DNA from: Phoronis australis
Lineage: Eukaryota > Phoronida > Phoronidae
DNA length: 64,000 nucleotides
Assembly: GCA_002633005.1 (NCBI GenBank)
Contig: NMRA01000081.1
Coordinates: 467,197 to 531,196, forward strand
Direction of reading: 5' to 3'
The notes under the pieces: model-generated
The model's database searches: none
What the model saw: the letters and a program-made list of their open reading frames with translations, nothing else
Told to the model about the DNA's origin: nothing
Position numbers and translations under genes: made by a program
Shown: positions 48,697-62,095 of the stretch, piece by piece
Layout: every line of letters begins with the position of its first letter
Numbering within the stretch: position 1 is the first letter of the stretch

Positions 48697-50543
48697 ACAT
48701 TTTACCTAGCAACTTTAGTTGTTCAGTATTCGCAGCACATTGTGTCCCTGAAAAATTATTTTATTGAAGCATTCACATACGAGGGGAGGGGTTGTGGAAA
48801 GATGACAATTTATGATGGAGGTTGGGGATTACATTCATAGTGATGTCACCATGTGTGTTATTAGAATATCTCCATTACAGTTATACATATTGTTTTTCAT
48901 CTTCTAGCAGAATTTATCAAGTCCAAAACATGTAGCCATGGTTCATTGCCTCCAGGATGTGATCACATTTTACTAGGTTTACCATATAACATGTACACAT
49001 TCAAATGACAGACCCTCACTATCTAAATAGGGGCTTGGCTTTCATGTAATTAAAGGCTCTACATGAGAGGGGTAAAAAGTGGTAAGTAATATGAGCAATC
49101 GCATTCTATTTACTTACACTGTGCTACTAATAAGCCTGTGAAACAAGATGGTCAAGCTTTTGAAATTCAAAACCACTGTCGAGTTTCAATGCCAAATCGA
49201 GCAAAGGCAGTTTGTGGGTCGATTTATGTTGTCTGTTTGCATTATACACAGGCAATACTGTATTTTCGGCAATCGCTCTCGATCTGGGGGAGCCAGATTT
49301 AATACATGGGCCCATTGCAAATTTGCATGCAAGTGCAACTTAGTACAGATAAACAATGTTATTGCATAGAAATTATAATCCTGCAAAATACCAGTACAAT
49401 GGACTGGAAAGTTCAACACTGGTTTACATGCCATGTACAGTTGGAACCAGCACAACTGGACCAAGAGATTTTATGCAATTTTCAGTAGGGTGACATCCAG
49501 TGTATCTGAATGACAAAGCATGAATCCTACTGTGGAACTTCCTGGGAGCAACAATACATCTTGTGCACTTTCAACGGTCCATTACATGAAAATGACTTAA
49601 AATGAAACATCTTGTGCTCCACACAACTGTTTCGAAAAAATATTTATTGAAACTCACTTTAGAAAAGAATGAAGTATATGAGAATACATTCGGAACTGTT
49701 TCTTACTCGGAAATTTGTGATTTTATGTCTATAAATTTTCAGGCAGTGGTGTGCTCATCATTTCATGTCTGACTAATATAAACCTATATTTGACAATTGT
49801 GTAATGGGAGCTTACGACCAAATGTCTGTCTTCAAGAAAAACAACTCCGACTCCAGTGAGTTTTACTGCATTTTCATACTTTCTGTAACTGCCACAAACA
49901 ACTTGCGGTTACGTAACGGTAAAGTGCTGCATATATAACCTATATATATGTCTAGACAACAATGATCAATAAGTATGCCACCACTCATTTTCAAGAACCA
50001 ACGTGGGTGTCCTCAAATTTTAATTATAGAATATTTGTCTGACTGTAGCAATGGAACAGAACTTGGAATCCAGAATCAAAAGCAAAAAGAGGTAAAAATA
50101 AACTTGCCTATCATTTCATGTCCCAAATGCTTGAAATTTTACAGTAATACAGACTTGCATATCATAAATAAATATGCAAAACTATACAACATATGATGAC
50201 ATGATATCCAGATCATACTATGAACAATATTTACAATTAAAACTTGACATTAAAATATTTTATTAGTCTAGACAAAATGCCACATACCAGTTCAAGTGTG
50301 AGGAGGATGGGCTGAGAGTAATAGATGCATCTGAACACATTCCTCAAAGTAATGGATGAAACTCATGTGTTGTAATTGTCACAAATATTTAATATACATA
50401 CACAGAAAATAATTGTTTCAAACTTAAGAATACATATTAATTCTCCAGTGAAGACGACTACAAGTGGTAAAAAGATTTTCAATTCTAAATTGATCACATA
50501 TATCAACACAATTTACAAGGTCGTACTCCAAACATCAGGTTGT
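48697..50543. other. Convergent intergenic stretch RPLP2/CCDC113
   Basis: No exon recognised. On the minus strand an AATAAA at 50258-50263 lies about 280 bases after the CCDC113 stop and is a candidate poly(A) signal. Confidence 0.5.
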
Positions 50544-53500
50544 CTATGTAGGCTGTGGCTGGCCCCACTGAGCCTGTTGATAACTCTCCATTTTCAGCTT
50601 GTTCCATGTTTTACGATGAGTTTTTAGTGCCATCTTAAAAAACAATGGTTGTATTAGCAAAGCATTATCTAAGTAACGGGACTGATGAACATTGAAAAGA
50701 AATTTCACTGACAGAACTAACATGATAACAGTTATATTTAGCTAAACCTTACTAAAAAGACACGGTCACGTGACCCAAATAAGAATATGTAGTAAACTTG
50801 TACAAAATTAATTTATATGGTTTTGTACATGACATTTAGTTAAATGCACTAACCTATGAAAAAGGCACTACGTGACCTTAAATCTATTTTTGAAATGGTC
50901 AACAAAATTACCTCTGCAATATCCACTTTCCTCTCCCAGCTGCGTACTTTTTTCTGCAGCTCATACAGGTCTGCTTTCTCCTCGACATATTCCATAACTT
51001 CAGGCACACGGAAGTCGCTGAGCTGCTGCCGGAATTTGCGATTGATCTTTTCAGCTTTTAATCGTTCCTGACATGAAAAATTGCATTGAATCTTTGATGC
51101 AAAAGTATGAGTTGCCATCTCCACTGACAAGGACATTTAAGTTTCAAAACAATAAAATTTTGTTGTCAACATCTGATCTTAATACCTATTTAACTTCAAC
51201 AATTCTTCAGTTATCCAAAAACAGTGGTGCAGCTTTTTACAAACAATTAAAAAATGATCTTGTGTTGTTTTATGTGGCTGCTCGTTTACACCATAGCAAT
51301 AACATATAGAAGCAGTCTCTTTCTATTAATTACAATTGACAAACTTTAGAAATTATAAATTCCAGTCTTCTGGGTCTAACAACTTTAAGTGTTAACAATA
51401 CGATTTCGAAAGGGAACATACCTCTTCAACCATGTTGGTCTCGGCCTCAATTCTGGTTAACAGTTCATTTCGTGAAGCAATTTCTGAGTTCAATCTGTTT
51501 GACTCCACTGTAAGTGTGTTTAACTTTTTCTAAAATAAAATTGAGATAGGTAATGCAATGTATTTTAAATTATTCTTTCAAATATGAATGTATTAGCATG
51601 AACAAGTATATATGGCACAAACCAATTTAAATATAAATTAAATAATGTAAATGAAATTAAACAAAATAGCTATATTTTTCCGATTTAGTGGCGAAATGAT
51701 GAAATATGTTTTATCACTAGATGGCGGTAGTTGGTGCATCTTTGTATGGATATTTCCCAGCATTTTTGTTCAGTACTTGTGACCAACATGCAATCAAATT
51801 GACACTTATGAACACTGGAATATATTAATGCTTCACAAAGAAATGTCCCGACATCTCAAAATGTCCGTTAATGAAAAAAAAATTACATTTCGTCCCTATA
51901 TCAACCCAGCACGCCAGAAGTTGAGTCAAACAAAGGCTCATCACATCACAACCACCGTCTTCACTCACCTTGTATGAATTGAGCACTTGCTGAGTGTTAG
52001 TCTGCATCAACTTAAGTCTCAGCAAGTCTTGGTTACGTTCATCAATCTTCTCCAAGTACTGACTGTTCTCAATCTTCAATTGGTTGAAGTCGACCTCATG
52101 CAGAACTTCACCCATCTCTTCCTTTTGCTTTAACTGCAGATGAAGCTTCTTTTTCTGCACCTTCAGTGTAGAGTTCTTCAGCCGCAATTTCTCAATAAGA
52201 GCATCCTGTACACAATGAAATATTGAAATTCAAATTATACTATTCTCTCCCATAACCTGACTCCTATGTTTCATTCAAACAAATTACTCTGAAGCACACA
52301 TGGAACCCCTATAAAGCCTCTTCTAAGACTTAATTTGGCTATAAGCCCCTATCACAAAAGTTCACTTGCCCGGTTTCAAATTATTAGGTAATCCACTTGG
52401 AAGAGAGTTGTTGCTGGCAGCTTTAATCATCTCATCAGTTAATCAGAGAATATCAACTATACAGATTACATATTCACTTCCAAGAATCCATGCACAGTAA
52501 AAATCCATCAATTTTGCATAAAAATGTAATACTGAAGTTGCCATATTCTATTTTTCAAACACTACCCCGGTAATTTCCAGCAAATGCTAAAATTATACCA
52601 CAGGTTTGGTGACACCTTAATTGCACAAACCATCAAAAAGTAAAGTTTTCACGTGACCTCTAACCTAAAATAAATGATTAATGGAATGTTCCAATTCTAC
52701 TGTTTAAATTTCCTTTCCTTTAATAACAACTTTCCTCGTTAATTTTCCACCAAAACACCAGAGGACTACTGACTACCAGCATTAATTCGATGCACAAACC
52801 CACAAGGTACCAGTATATGAGACCAATCAAACCAAGGTTAAATATTAAGTACCAGCACTGAGAATAACAACAAATGGATATACTTGTAAACAATGACATG
52901 CACGTTTAATAAATTTCTGAATGAGACTGTGAACCCAGACACCCATGTAATACTGACACAAGTATTACAAAGTATGGGCTGAGTTAGCTTTAACCAGATG
53001 TCTGTCAAACATACAAGACAGAGGTACAGGGAGTGGAAGTGTGCGTAAACCAAAGCAGAATTTTATCAAACACCTTTCTAAACGAGTATGAAGACAATGC
53101 TGATGAGTCAGATGACCAGGTAAGACAAAGAAAATTCAATAGAGGGATATTATATATGGCTATGAATTCACCATCTTTGTACTTTAATGGGATGTCGAAT
53201 CATATTTAATTTATACAAAATCACACTTTGCAAAATGCTGGAACAGGCAGAAGGACGTGTGTGTATTCTTGTGCTCCAAACTAGATGATGTTGAAACTAA
53301 AACGGTTGCATAGGAATTAGACAAATCAACACGAAGCCACTGACATGCTGAGGAGTTTGTGAATTTTTAACTCAGCAGAGTTGAAGTTACCATTTACACG
53401 TGCATTGAAAAATCAGACAGCACCACATAGGCGGATTTAGGGGGGGGGGGCCCAGGCCCCCCTTGGCTGCCGCAAAAAATAAAACAGTAAGAGCGTAGGG

Positions 53501-56500
53501 AAATGTTGAGTTTATTAATTAACCCCGGTAATTAAAATTATACGGATGAAAAAAGATTTAAATGTTTGCATTTTTAGTGTTGGGGGGACTCAAATCCAAA
53601 TACAAGTGTCATATTCGGAACACGGCGCATTCGTAAGTGAACTACGTCTAAGTATAGGCTCTCCTGCGATATCCCAGGCGACCGGCAGTGGTGCTGTGCA
53701 CTACGACTCCATTTCCGTCGTCTGCTCCACTGTGCAATGAAGAAAATTTACTTCATTTTTTAAAGAAAATGGAACCTGAGAGACGATGAAAAAACAGACG
53801 CTGCTGGTAAGATGTGAATTTTAATCGAAGCCTTAGTGAATCACTCAGAAACTCGCAATACTCTCTTTGTCAAACCTTATCTTAACAACTTCCAAAGCAA
53901 TCCCGTCATTATTGCCAACACAAAAAACGGATTTGGTCTTTTGGGCATTTGAAGATTATTTTAAATACGACAAATTTGTTAAAAATTGATGGCACAAAAT
54001 ATAAAGCGTGTAATAAGCATTAAAAAGAAGTAGGTTCCGCGTGCAAACGCTGTGGACCATAAACAAGTAGGTCTTTTAGTATGATATTAGTAGCTAATTC
54101 GTGGTCGTGAGTTCGAGTCTTTGGTACTGTGTGATACGTTCTCCATTTTTTTTTGCCTTTTTTTCTTGGATAATACTTCAGGAATCAAGGAAAATGCTTG
54201 ATTTTTGGAGGTAAAAACAAAAATTTCCCCCCTCCCGACCTCCCCCCATTCGGTNACTTCACCCATCTCTTCCTTTTGCTTTAACTGCAGATGAAGCTTC
54301 TTTTTCTGCACCTTCAGTGTAGAGTTCTTCAGCCGCAATTTCTCAATAAGAGCATCCTGTACACAATGAAATATTGAAATTAAAATAAATTATTATACTA
54401 TTCTCTCCCATAACCTGACTCATACGTTTCATTCAAACAAATTACTCTGAAGCACACATGGCACCCCTATAAAGCCTCTTCTAAGACTTAATTTGGCTAT
54501 AAGCCCCTATCACAAAAGTTCACTTGCCCGGTTTCAAATTATTAGGTAATCCACTTGGAAGAGAGTTGTTGCTAGCAGCTTTAATCATCTCATCAGTTAC
54601 TCAGAGAATATCAACTATAAAGATTACATATTTCACTTCCAAGAATCCATTTACAGTAAAAATCCATCAATTTTGAATAAAAATATAATAGTGAAGTTGC
54701 CATATTCTATTTTTCAAACACTAGCCAGATAATTTCCAGCAAATGCTAAAAATATAACACAGGCTTGGTGACACCTTAATTGCACAAACCATCAAAAAAG
54801 TAAAGTTTTCACAAAAGTCACTTAGTTGATAATTACAATGAAACTCCACTCTGCCACAGAGATTGACATAAGTGAGTAAACGCTCGAAAATTTGAGTGGA
54901 AAAAGCAAAAACAGACCTCCCGTATGACTGTAGGTCGTCACTGTTTACTAGCCCAGATTCGAGAATACAAGTGGCAAATATGTAGTCATTTGTATTTTCA
55001 AGTGCACATTTTTGGCTGTGCCAAGCACAGTAGTTTGCATACAAACCTAAAAGATTGTTACAATAATAATATTCCACACATCACTGACATTTACTACCTA
55101 CAAATAACAACCTATATCATAGCTTTAAAGCTCTAAATGCTATATCATAGCGTGACCTCTAACTAACCTAAAATAAATGACTATTGGAATGTTCCAATTC
55201 TACTGTTTAAATTTCCTTTCCAACTTTCCTCGTTAATTTTCCATCAAAACACCAGAGGACTACTGACTACCAGCATTAATTCGATGCACAAAACCCACGA
55301 GGTACCACGCAGATTCAGAAAGCTATTACGTTTGCCACCTACCAGTATATGAGACCAATCAAACCAAGGTTAAATATTAAGTACCAGCACTGAGAATAAC
55401 AACGAATGGATGTACTTGTAAACAATGATGTGCACGTTTAATAAATTTCTGAATGAGACTGCATGTGAACCAAGATACCCCTGTAATACTGACACAAGTA
55501 TTACAAAGTATGGGCTGAGTTAGCTTTAACCAGATGTCTGTCAAACATACAAGACAGAGGTACAGAGAGTGGAAGTGTGCGTAAATCAAAGCAGAATTTT
55601 ATCACACACCTTTTTAAACGAGTATGAAGACAATGCTGATGAGTCAGATGCCCAGGTAAGACAAAGAAAATTCAATAGAGGGATATTATATATGGTTTTG
55701 AATTCAACATCTTTTTACTTTAATGAGATGTTGAATCATATTTAATTTATAAAAAATCACACTTTGGAAAATGCTGGAACACGCAGAAGAACGTGTGTAT
55801 TCTTGTGCTCCAAACTTGATGATGTTGAAACTAAAACAGTTGTATAGAAATTAGACAAATCAACACACAGCCACTGACACTGAGAAGTTTGTGAATTTTT
55901 AACTCAGCAGAGTTGAAGTTACCATTTACAGTGGCATTGAAAAATCAGACAGCACCATAATACTTTTGCCATACTACAAGTCAAGTTTTATTTTGTTAAG
56001 TGCTCTTGGTCACAAAAAGTCACATATCCCCCATTGAATGACCTGTTTCACTAGACAAGATGTGTAATATATATAGAGAATAAAGACGAGAGATTTTGAC
56101 AAAATTTCCAAGATGTTCTGCCCATGTCACAAACCTGAGACTCGTGTAGGATTTGTTTTCTGACATGAACCATAAAAACGACCTCTTTTGCCGAAAAACT
56201 AGACGTGTCTACAACTTTCAACCACATGACACAATTTTTGTAAAAACATGCTTGCACAATGTAAAGTAATTCAGTTACTTTTTTATGTAATATTTACAAC
56301 GAGGGTAGCCCCATTAGTTCACACTGCTTTCCATGGGGGCCCTTTTTGTTAATATTTTTTTAAGCTTAACAATTGTAAATTGCATTCAGCTTTCGTAGCA
56401 AATATTCACATTAGAATCTAACTTAAAAAATGTTACTTTATAAATAATAGTCAGCAAGACATCCCCGTGCGTAAGCATTGAATTGACCTTGAGACAGCAA

Positions 56501-59500
56501 AGCTATACAGTCTCACCGCGTTTCTCGAGCTGAGGCTGACGCCTCCATTTGAATGAACATGGATATGGAATTCGCCGCTGAAGATGGGTCCGTTTAAGAA
56601 GTTGTTTGCATGTCCTCCGTACTAGGAGTACGTACAGTTGTGACATTCAATTTAATTGTCAATCATAACCTTGCCAACTTTTCGGAATTCTGGCATTGTT
56701 TCAGTGATTGGCGCGTGTTTGGTTGTTTTAGTGTTTTGCAGATGATAAAATGTAAGGCATATGGATTTCTACTTTTCACTACTTTGTGATTCACCCATGA
56801 TCAAAAAAATTACGTACTCAGTGTTATTAACACATTAGAGGTCATGTGAGAAATTAAGCATCTTACCATGAGGTCAGTATAAACACCTTTTAAAGTGAAA
56901 AAAGAACAAGTGTATCACTTAATACCCAATTTTGTGAATTAGTATATTTTGCAAAATTCACATGAATGAATTCTTTTCTTTTTAGAATTGTCAAAACTTA
57001 GGAATGTGAAAAAGTATGAGCAATGGGCTTGAGAAATTACCAGTTACCAACTATCTGCTGTGGTGTCAGAATAAATATTGATTATAAGTAATTAGTACAG
57101 ATAGATCCATTTTAAGTTGCCCAAAATTTGTGCATATGTACTTTTAAATCATGGGGTCAAACTTGTTGACATGTATTTTAACGTCAAGATCTATTTTTAG
57201 ACGATGTTTATACTACTTTGGTTCTGCGGCCAAAGCACTCTAAAGATTCTAGGAATTTCTGAGAGCAAATTTTAAAAGCTAATGATTAATGATTGTATAT
57301 GATCATGTGGTTTTTATTAGCCAATTGTTAAATAAGTACATTATTATAATTTGGGCTGTAATTTACAAAATACTCAGATGAGTTATAGTAGTTGAAGCTA
57401 AAAGACTTGCTACAGTGTACAGAGTAAAATCTACAACAGAGCCATCTTTGTGAGGATCTAGGCAACGGCAAGGGTTAACAAACAGGAATTTGGGTAGTAA
57501 GATACTGCCAATACATGTTGCGTCACGATGGACTGTGACCATCAAGAGGAATTGCATGAAGAAAATGCTGCCTGCAAGTGTTAGGTCACGAGAGACAGTG
57601 ACCAGCAAGTAGACCGTCACAATACAGTGTATCATAGCTCAAAAATTCACCAACAGGACTGTCATCCAACAAGTGGAGAAGCTTGGACAGCAGCTAAGAC
57701 ATTTGATTATTTTGGTTACTCTACTTCATTGTTAGCTTACTTAATTAACAACAGGTTTAACTTGTTTTAATTAGTGGATCTCATATAATAAATTAATTAC
57801 TATCCATCTTCGGCAGCGAATTCCATATCCATGTTCATTCAAATGGAGACAAACCCCAACTCAAGTAAGCACGCAGTGAGACTGACATAGCTGTGGTGTC
57901 TCAAGGTCATATGAGTGCTCACGCACTGGGAAGCACTGCTGACTGTGCTATTATTTAACATTTGTTAAGTTTTAATGTTACAATGTCAAAGAGTATTTAT
58001 TTGATTCTAACTTGAATGTTTGTTACAAAAGCTAAATTCAATTTATAATTGTTAAGTTTAAAATATAATAATTAAAAAAAAACAACTGAGTTTACTCAAC
58101 AATGCACAAGTTACGTCACATGGTTGAAAATTTTAGACACGTCGAGTTTTTCCGTCAGCAAAAAGATCATTTTTACAGTTCATGTGAAAAAGCATTAACC
58201 TGGGACTCATGTGGGATTTAACCATCAAATTAGGGTTTAAAATGTGAGATTCTAGGTCTTTACTTAGGTCAAACCAAAATCGTACAAAAATAAATCAACC
58301 TTGGTAAATCTTGTCGGTGAAGCAATCAATATGTCCATATTTAGTCATGTAATTATCTAATAATTAAGAATGCAAAGTTGCAGTATTAACTGAAAATCGA
58401 TTACAAAGGATTTCACCCAAAACATGAAGCAAAGCAATGACTTTTGTCAAGTATTATTTGACAATTTGATTCCCTGGTTTGAGGGGGCATCTCACTCCAT
58501 AACTGTTTAAGACACTCAAGGTATGTATGTCAGAGATAGATGCTTATGGTTGGGGACAAAATAATATTTAAGAAACTAGGTGTAAAAAGTAAAGTCTAAT
58601 GCTGCAATTTTTTTAATCTCATTGCAAAACTAGAAATGAGTAGCACCCCTTACCCTTGATCGAAGTTTGTCTTCAAAATATCTGGTGACCTTTTCAGCTA
58701 CAACTTTATCTGTGCGCTGGTTGATCGATCCTTTCACAATGTCCCTTTCAAATTCATATGAAGATTTTTTTATTTCAGCCAATCGCATTTCAGCCTCTTC
58801 CATAATTGCCTAAAATCCAGAACATTCTGGGTTAAATTGACAGAAAGTGAGTAAGTGCGGCAGTATACAAATTAAACCAATGAAAAAGATATCATAAAAC
58901 AAGGTTTGTCTAGAGAATTTATCATTTACAGTTTCTAGCTTAGGAAAAGGATAGGAGACACAGACAAACTTCAGTCTGCTTCTAACATGTGTCACTGTCA
59001 CAAAAATGCAAGAGATGCAAATGAACGTGAGCCAGTGAAGATATATTTTGTTTTTGTATTAAAAACAATGTTTTAATAACTGTTCTTTCAGCATGCTAGT
59101 CATATCAAAAATGTGCTTTCTTATAAATTCACCCCCACAAATCGTTGCATCAATACAAATTTCCTATCTTCGTTAGAGCTCACAGGTCCATATCAATATC
59201 CATGACATAATTCATTCATTAAACTGTAAGTTACGCGTATCCCGCACAGTGACTGAACCACAAACTGTGTCACCTTGTAAGTATCCAGAACTTTCTCAGA
59301 ATCCTCCTTCAACTTTTCAATGTCTTCTCGAAGCTCGTCGATCTCCTTCTGAGAAATATCACACTTCTGCTCATACGTCAGCTTCAAAGTTCTGTCCAGA
59401 TTACTGGCACGAGACTTGGAGCGTTTTCGGCCCACACGGCTGGTTGGCTGTTGATTGGATTCTTGGAATGATGGTGTGAGGGAGGAGGGGATAGGAGCCC

Positions 59501-61347
59501 CTGTCGAGTCTTTGGGTTCGACTCTTTTGAGGTACTTTTCAAACATCTGAGTTTCAGTAGCCAGCACATTGTTTGAATGACTGTAATTGAAACACATCAT
59601 ACTTAGAATCACAAAGAGATTAATTGTGGAGTCTACTGGAGATTTCCATTCAATGGCCAGGAGCACATGTATTATTTTTGTGATCAGCGAGTCAAATCAA
59701 AATATTTGACAGACCTAAATATACCCACGAGGGCACCAATACAGTAGCTTTTGCTTACTTAGCATATTAAATTCCTGTGACATTCTTCACAATAACAAAC
59801 CAGAATAAAAACCAGTTCTTTACTAAGACTTTATTAAAAAAATTTACCTGGGGTAAATGTTAGTGTTCATCCACATACACATGTTTTCCCGAAAATTCAT
59901 CCTGGGCAGTATTTTAGAAAAACATTCTTTCCACCACCGGGCATATACATACAGAAATCTCCAGAAATTTGAGTGAAATTCCACAAACAGAAAGTCATCC
60001 AAAAGTCATCACCTCAAGTTCAGGCTCTATCTCAGTCAAAAAAGCAACAATTCTTTACTGTATTTTGATTTGAATGAAAAACAGTAAGTGTGCACAATAG
60101 ACTGGATCATCCCAGACCACCAGGAGGGATCAGAGCCCATGAGATCTTTGTTGTTGTCGCATATTACTCTACCTTGCTGTGAAATTGAAATGGACTGTTG
60201 GTTATTGTATAAAATCTAACTCCAAATTTTCTAAATCCTCTCTTTATGACTGTTTGTCCTCTTCTTACAGTTTCATTCATGACACCAATTGTTTTATTGT
60301 TTAGCACTCAAAATCTTACAGTCCTGTTTTACAATTTAACTGCCAAGATCTTACAGTGTTGTTTTACTATTTAACTGCCAAGAGCATAATCCCTGTTTTA
60401 CTATTTAACTGCCATGATCATACATTCCTGTTTTACTATTTAACTGCCAAGATCATACATTCCTGTAATTTTTTAAAAGCAACACATCTTGTAAAATGAT
60501 CCTGATCATCAAAGAAATATCATTACCGGTCATTACTTAGATGAAGGAGCTCCTATAGGGTCGAGCTTCATACGCCAGAAGTCTTTCAGCGAGTTATGCC
60601 TTGCACTGACTAAAACATCAAAGTCACGTCGTTATACATACCTTTTGCACATAGAGGGACACCTGGGGAGGCCTTTGATGTGTTTAATTCCTTCCAACTT
60701 GAAGAAATACTTCCGTTATCAAACTTTTTCTTTGAGCAGTCCCTCGTTTAGTTTGCCATTTCTAAACTGCGCACGCCAGGGGATATGATGTCATACCACC
60801 TGCCAAGCACAGTGTTAAAAATGGCAAAGTTACAGATTTTGGGAACTGAATGAGGGACTGCTTGAAGAAAAAGTTTGATAACGGTAGTAATTCTTCAAGT
60901 TGGAAGGAATTAAATACATCGAAGACCTCCTAGGTTAAAATGTCCCTATGCGCGAAAGGTATTTATAACAATGTAACTTTGATGTTTTAGTCATGCAGTG
61001 TGAGGTATAATTCACGGGAAAGCTTCCAGCGTATGAAGCTCCTATAGGTCCTCCACAATCACTACTGGGCCAGCTGGAGACGGTGATCACTGTCTAAATG
61101 GTACCTAGCTGTATTTTGATGATTTACAGTCTTTACTGTTAGTTACTAGTCGATAAAGTGGAACTTTTGTGTTGACTGATCTATCTTTCTGGAGGGTATG
61201 TCCCTCACGCCCAGAACTCTAATACGTTTCTAAGACCTACATAGTTTCTTCTAGCAGGTGAAATAGAGAATCGTCGTCTAACTCTTGCAAAGGGTCCTCT
61301 TGTTGTTCCGTTGAAGTGTCAATACTCATCGTCTCAGATTCCGCCAT
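50544..61347 (-). CDS. CCDC113: Coiled-coil domain protein 113 (CFAP263), complete
   Basis: CCDC113 works with CCDC96 on the ciliary axoneme near radial spoke 3 and the nexin-dynein regulatory complex, and has been placed at centriolar satellites. Seven minus-strand exons: 61241-61347, 59274-59580, 58654-58809, 51969-52205, 51422-51529, 50912-51067, 50544-50633. All are GT-AG and every junction keeps frame, giving 386 residues (human 377). Landmarks in order are LATETQMFEKYLKRVEPK, GRKRSKSR, the EEAEMRLAEI helix, LRLKNSTLKVQKKKLHLQLK, VDFNQLKIENSQYLEKI, FRVPEVMEYV with WERKVDIAE, and ALKTHRKTWNKLK. The protein is almost wholly coiled coil. The first exon ends AT|GTAGGT and the split codon AT+T completes Ile. 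The start ATG sits in AAGATGGCGG, a YY1-like context. The long intron 4 (52206-58653) contains a duplicated copy of part of exon 4 after an assembly N. Confidence 0.95.
53428..54254 (+). mobile_element. Insertion present only beside the left copy of the duplication
   Basis: It begins with TAGGCGGATTTAG and a run of G then C, a start resembling the inverted block at 664-722. It ends at the N at 54255. Near 54080-54120 there is a B-box-like GAGTTCGAGTC, suggesting a tRNA-derived segment. The corresponding site in the right copy (about 55958) lacks it. The right end is cut off by the assembly gap. Confidence 0.5.
54255..54255. other. Assembly gap (single N)
   Basis: This is the only ambiguous base in the window. 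It coincides exactly with the start of the duplicated block, so it is probably a contig join. Confidence 0.95.
54256..54356 (-). pseudogene. Truncated second copy of CCDC113 exon 4
   Basis: This repeats 52105-52205, the 5' 101 bases of exon 4 (RLKNSTLKVQKKKLHLQLK), with its acceptor but without the remaining 136 bases and the donor. It begins immediately after the N at 54255. It is best explained as a misassembled allele rather than a real extra exon. Confidence 0.8.
54256..55958. repeat. Second copy of a 1.3-kb block (52105-53427)
   Basis: The block is nearly identical to 52105-53427 with scattered substitutions. This copy has two extra insertions, about 340 bases at about 54812-55151 and about 37 bases near 55305-55341, which explain its greater length. 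The pattern is typical of two alleles placed side by side. Confidence 0.85.
60321..60466. repeat. Tandem repeat, about 36-bp unit, four copies
   Basis: Four units contain CCTGTTTTACTATTTAACTG then CCAAGATCATACATT with minor changes. It lies in CCDC113 intron 1. Confidence 0.92.
60560..61040. mobile_element. Foldback element with about 240-bp arms
   Basis: The outer ends are GAGCTTCATACGC and GCGTATGAAGCT. Long mirrored blocks include TTAATTCCTTCCAACTTGAA with its inverse, and CGTTATCAAACTTTTTCTT with AAGAAAAAGTTTGATAACG. CCTATAGG flanks both sides (60552-60559 and 61041-61048) and looks like an 8-bp target-site duplication, which would suit a hAT-type origin. No transposase. Relatives are at 13790 and 39130. 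It lies in CCDC113 intron 1. Confidence 0.8.
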
Positions 61348-61898
61348 CTTGGAGGTTTAAGGTTGTCATTGGCAACTTCTTTTGTGTTACTAAATGGTCC
61401 AATTGTACGTAGGATTGAAAGTGACACCATTGCACTTGTTACATTTATATTTTCAAATTTGTTTTAATATACAATATACAATGTAGTTTGATAACATAGG
61501 GTGATGAAACGTGATTAACTTGCTCATCCTGGCTGTGAGAGTATAAGCATTGTTCGATAGGGTGGTGCGCACAATTGATATTGTAAGAATGGTATCAAAA
61601 GCCTCGTTTTGACTCAGGCGGGACTTGGTTGTCGCCATTTTGTGGACGGACAAGAATGACCTGACTTTCAGCTTTAATACTCGTACGTTTCTTAGTAGGA
61701 AAGAAAACTTCCAATTTTAAAGTAATCTAGTGACTACTAAAAATCATTGCATGTGAGCCGTGTTGCCCTGTATTCACAATTTTTGTCATAAAATCGGTGG
61801 CATTAACATCCACAATGTTCGTCGGCTTCGATGTCTGACAACCTTGTCCTCGGCTTGTCTGGTCTGTCCTTCCACATTTACTGTTCTGTCTATTTCAG
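61348..61898. promoter_or_regulatory. Shared divergent promoter, CCDC113 (-) and CSNK2A1 (+)
   Basis: The CCDC113 start codon and the acceptor of the CK2 alpha 5' exon are only about 0.55 kb apart on opposite strands. CCDC113's start overlaps GCCATCTTGG and a GCCATTTTG lies at about 61636; both match the YY1 core in either orientation. A possible untranslated CK2 exon ends at a GTACGT donor at 61683, giving a 216-base intron to the acceptor at 61898. That first exon is inference. Confidence 0.6.
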
Positions 61899-62095
61899 TG
61901 ATTAGTTGTTGGATTTTTAAATCCTGACGATTGTTCATCCTGTGCACAGTGATCACCTTTAATCGTTTAAGTGGTTTGTTTAAATCCTGTTGGAGCCATT
62001 GTGCATTTACAACACGCAGGTGCGGATTTCTGAACCAAAGACCTGTACATACTGTGAATAACTTTGTGAAGAACAAGGAAGCAACAGTACACATC

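Larger units (their letters stand above)
52206..58653 (-). other. Large CCDC113 intron with duplicated segment
   Basis: No genuine additional exon is needed, because exon 3 (ending KLRSR) joins exon 4 (starting DALIEKL) in phase. The interval holds the duplicated block, a haplotype-specific insertion and a repeat-rich remainder. CATATCCATGTTCATTCAAA-type sequence near 57825 is the inverse of a stretch at about 56545-56575, so a further inverted repeat spans about 56.45-57.95 kb. Confidence 0.7.
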
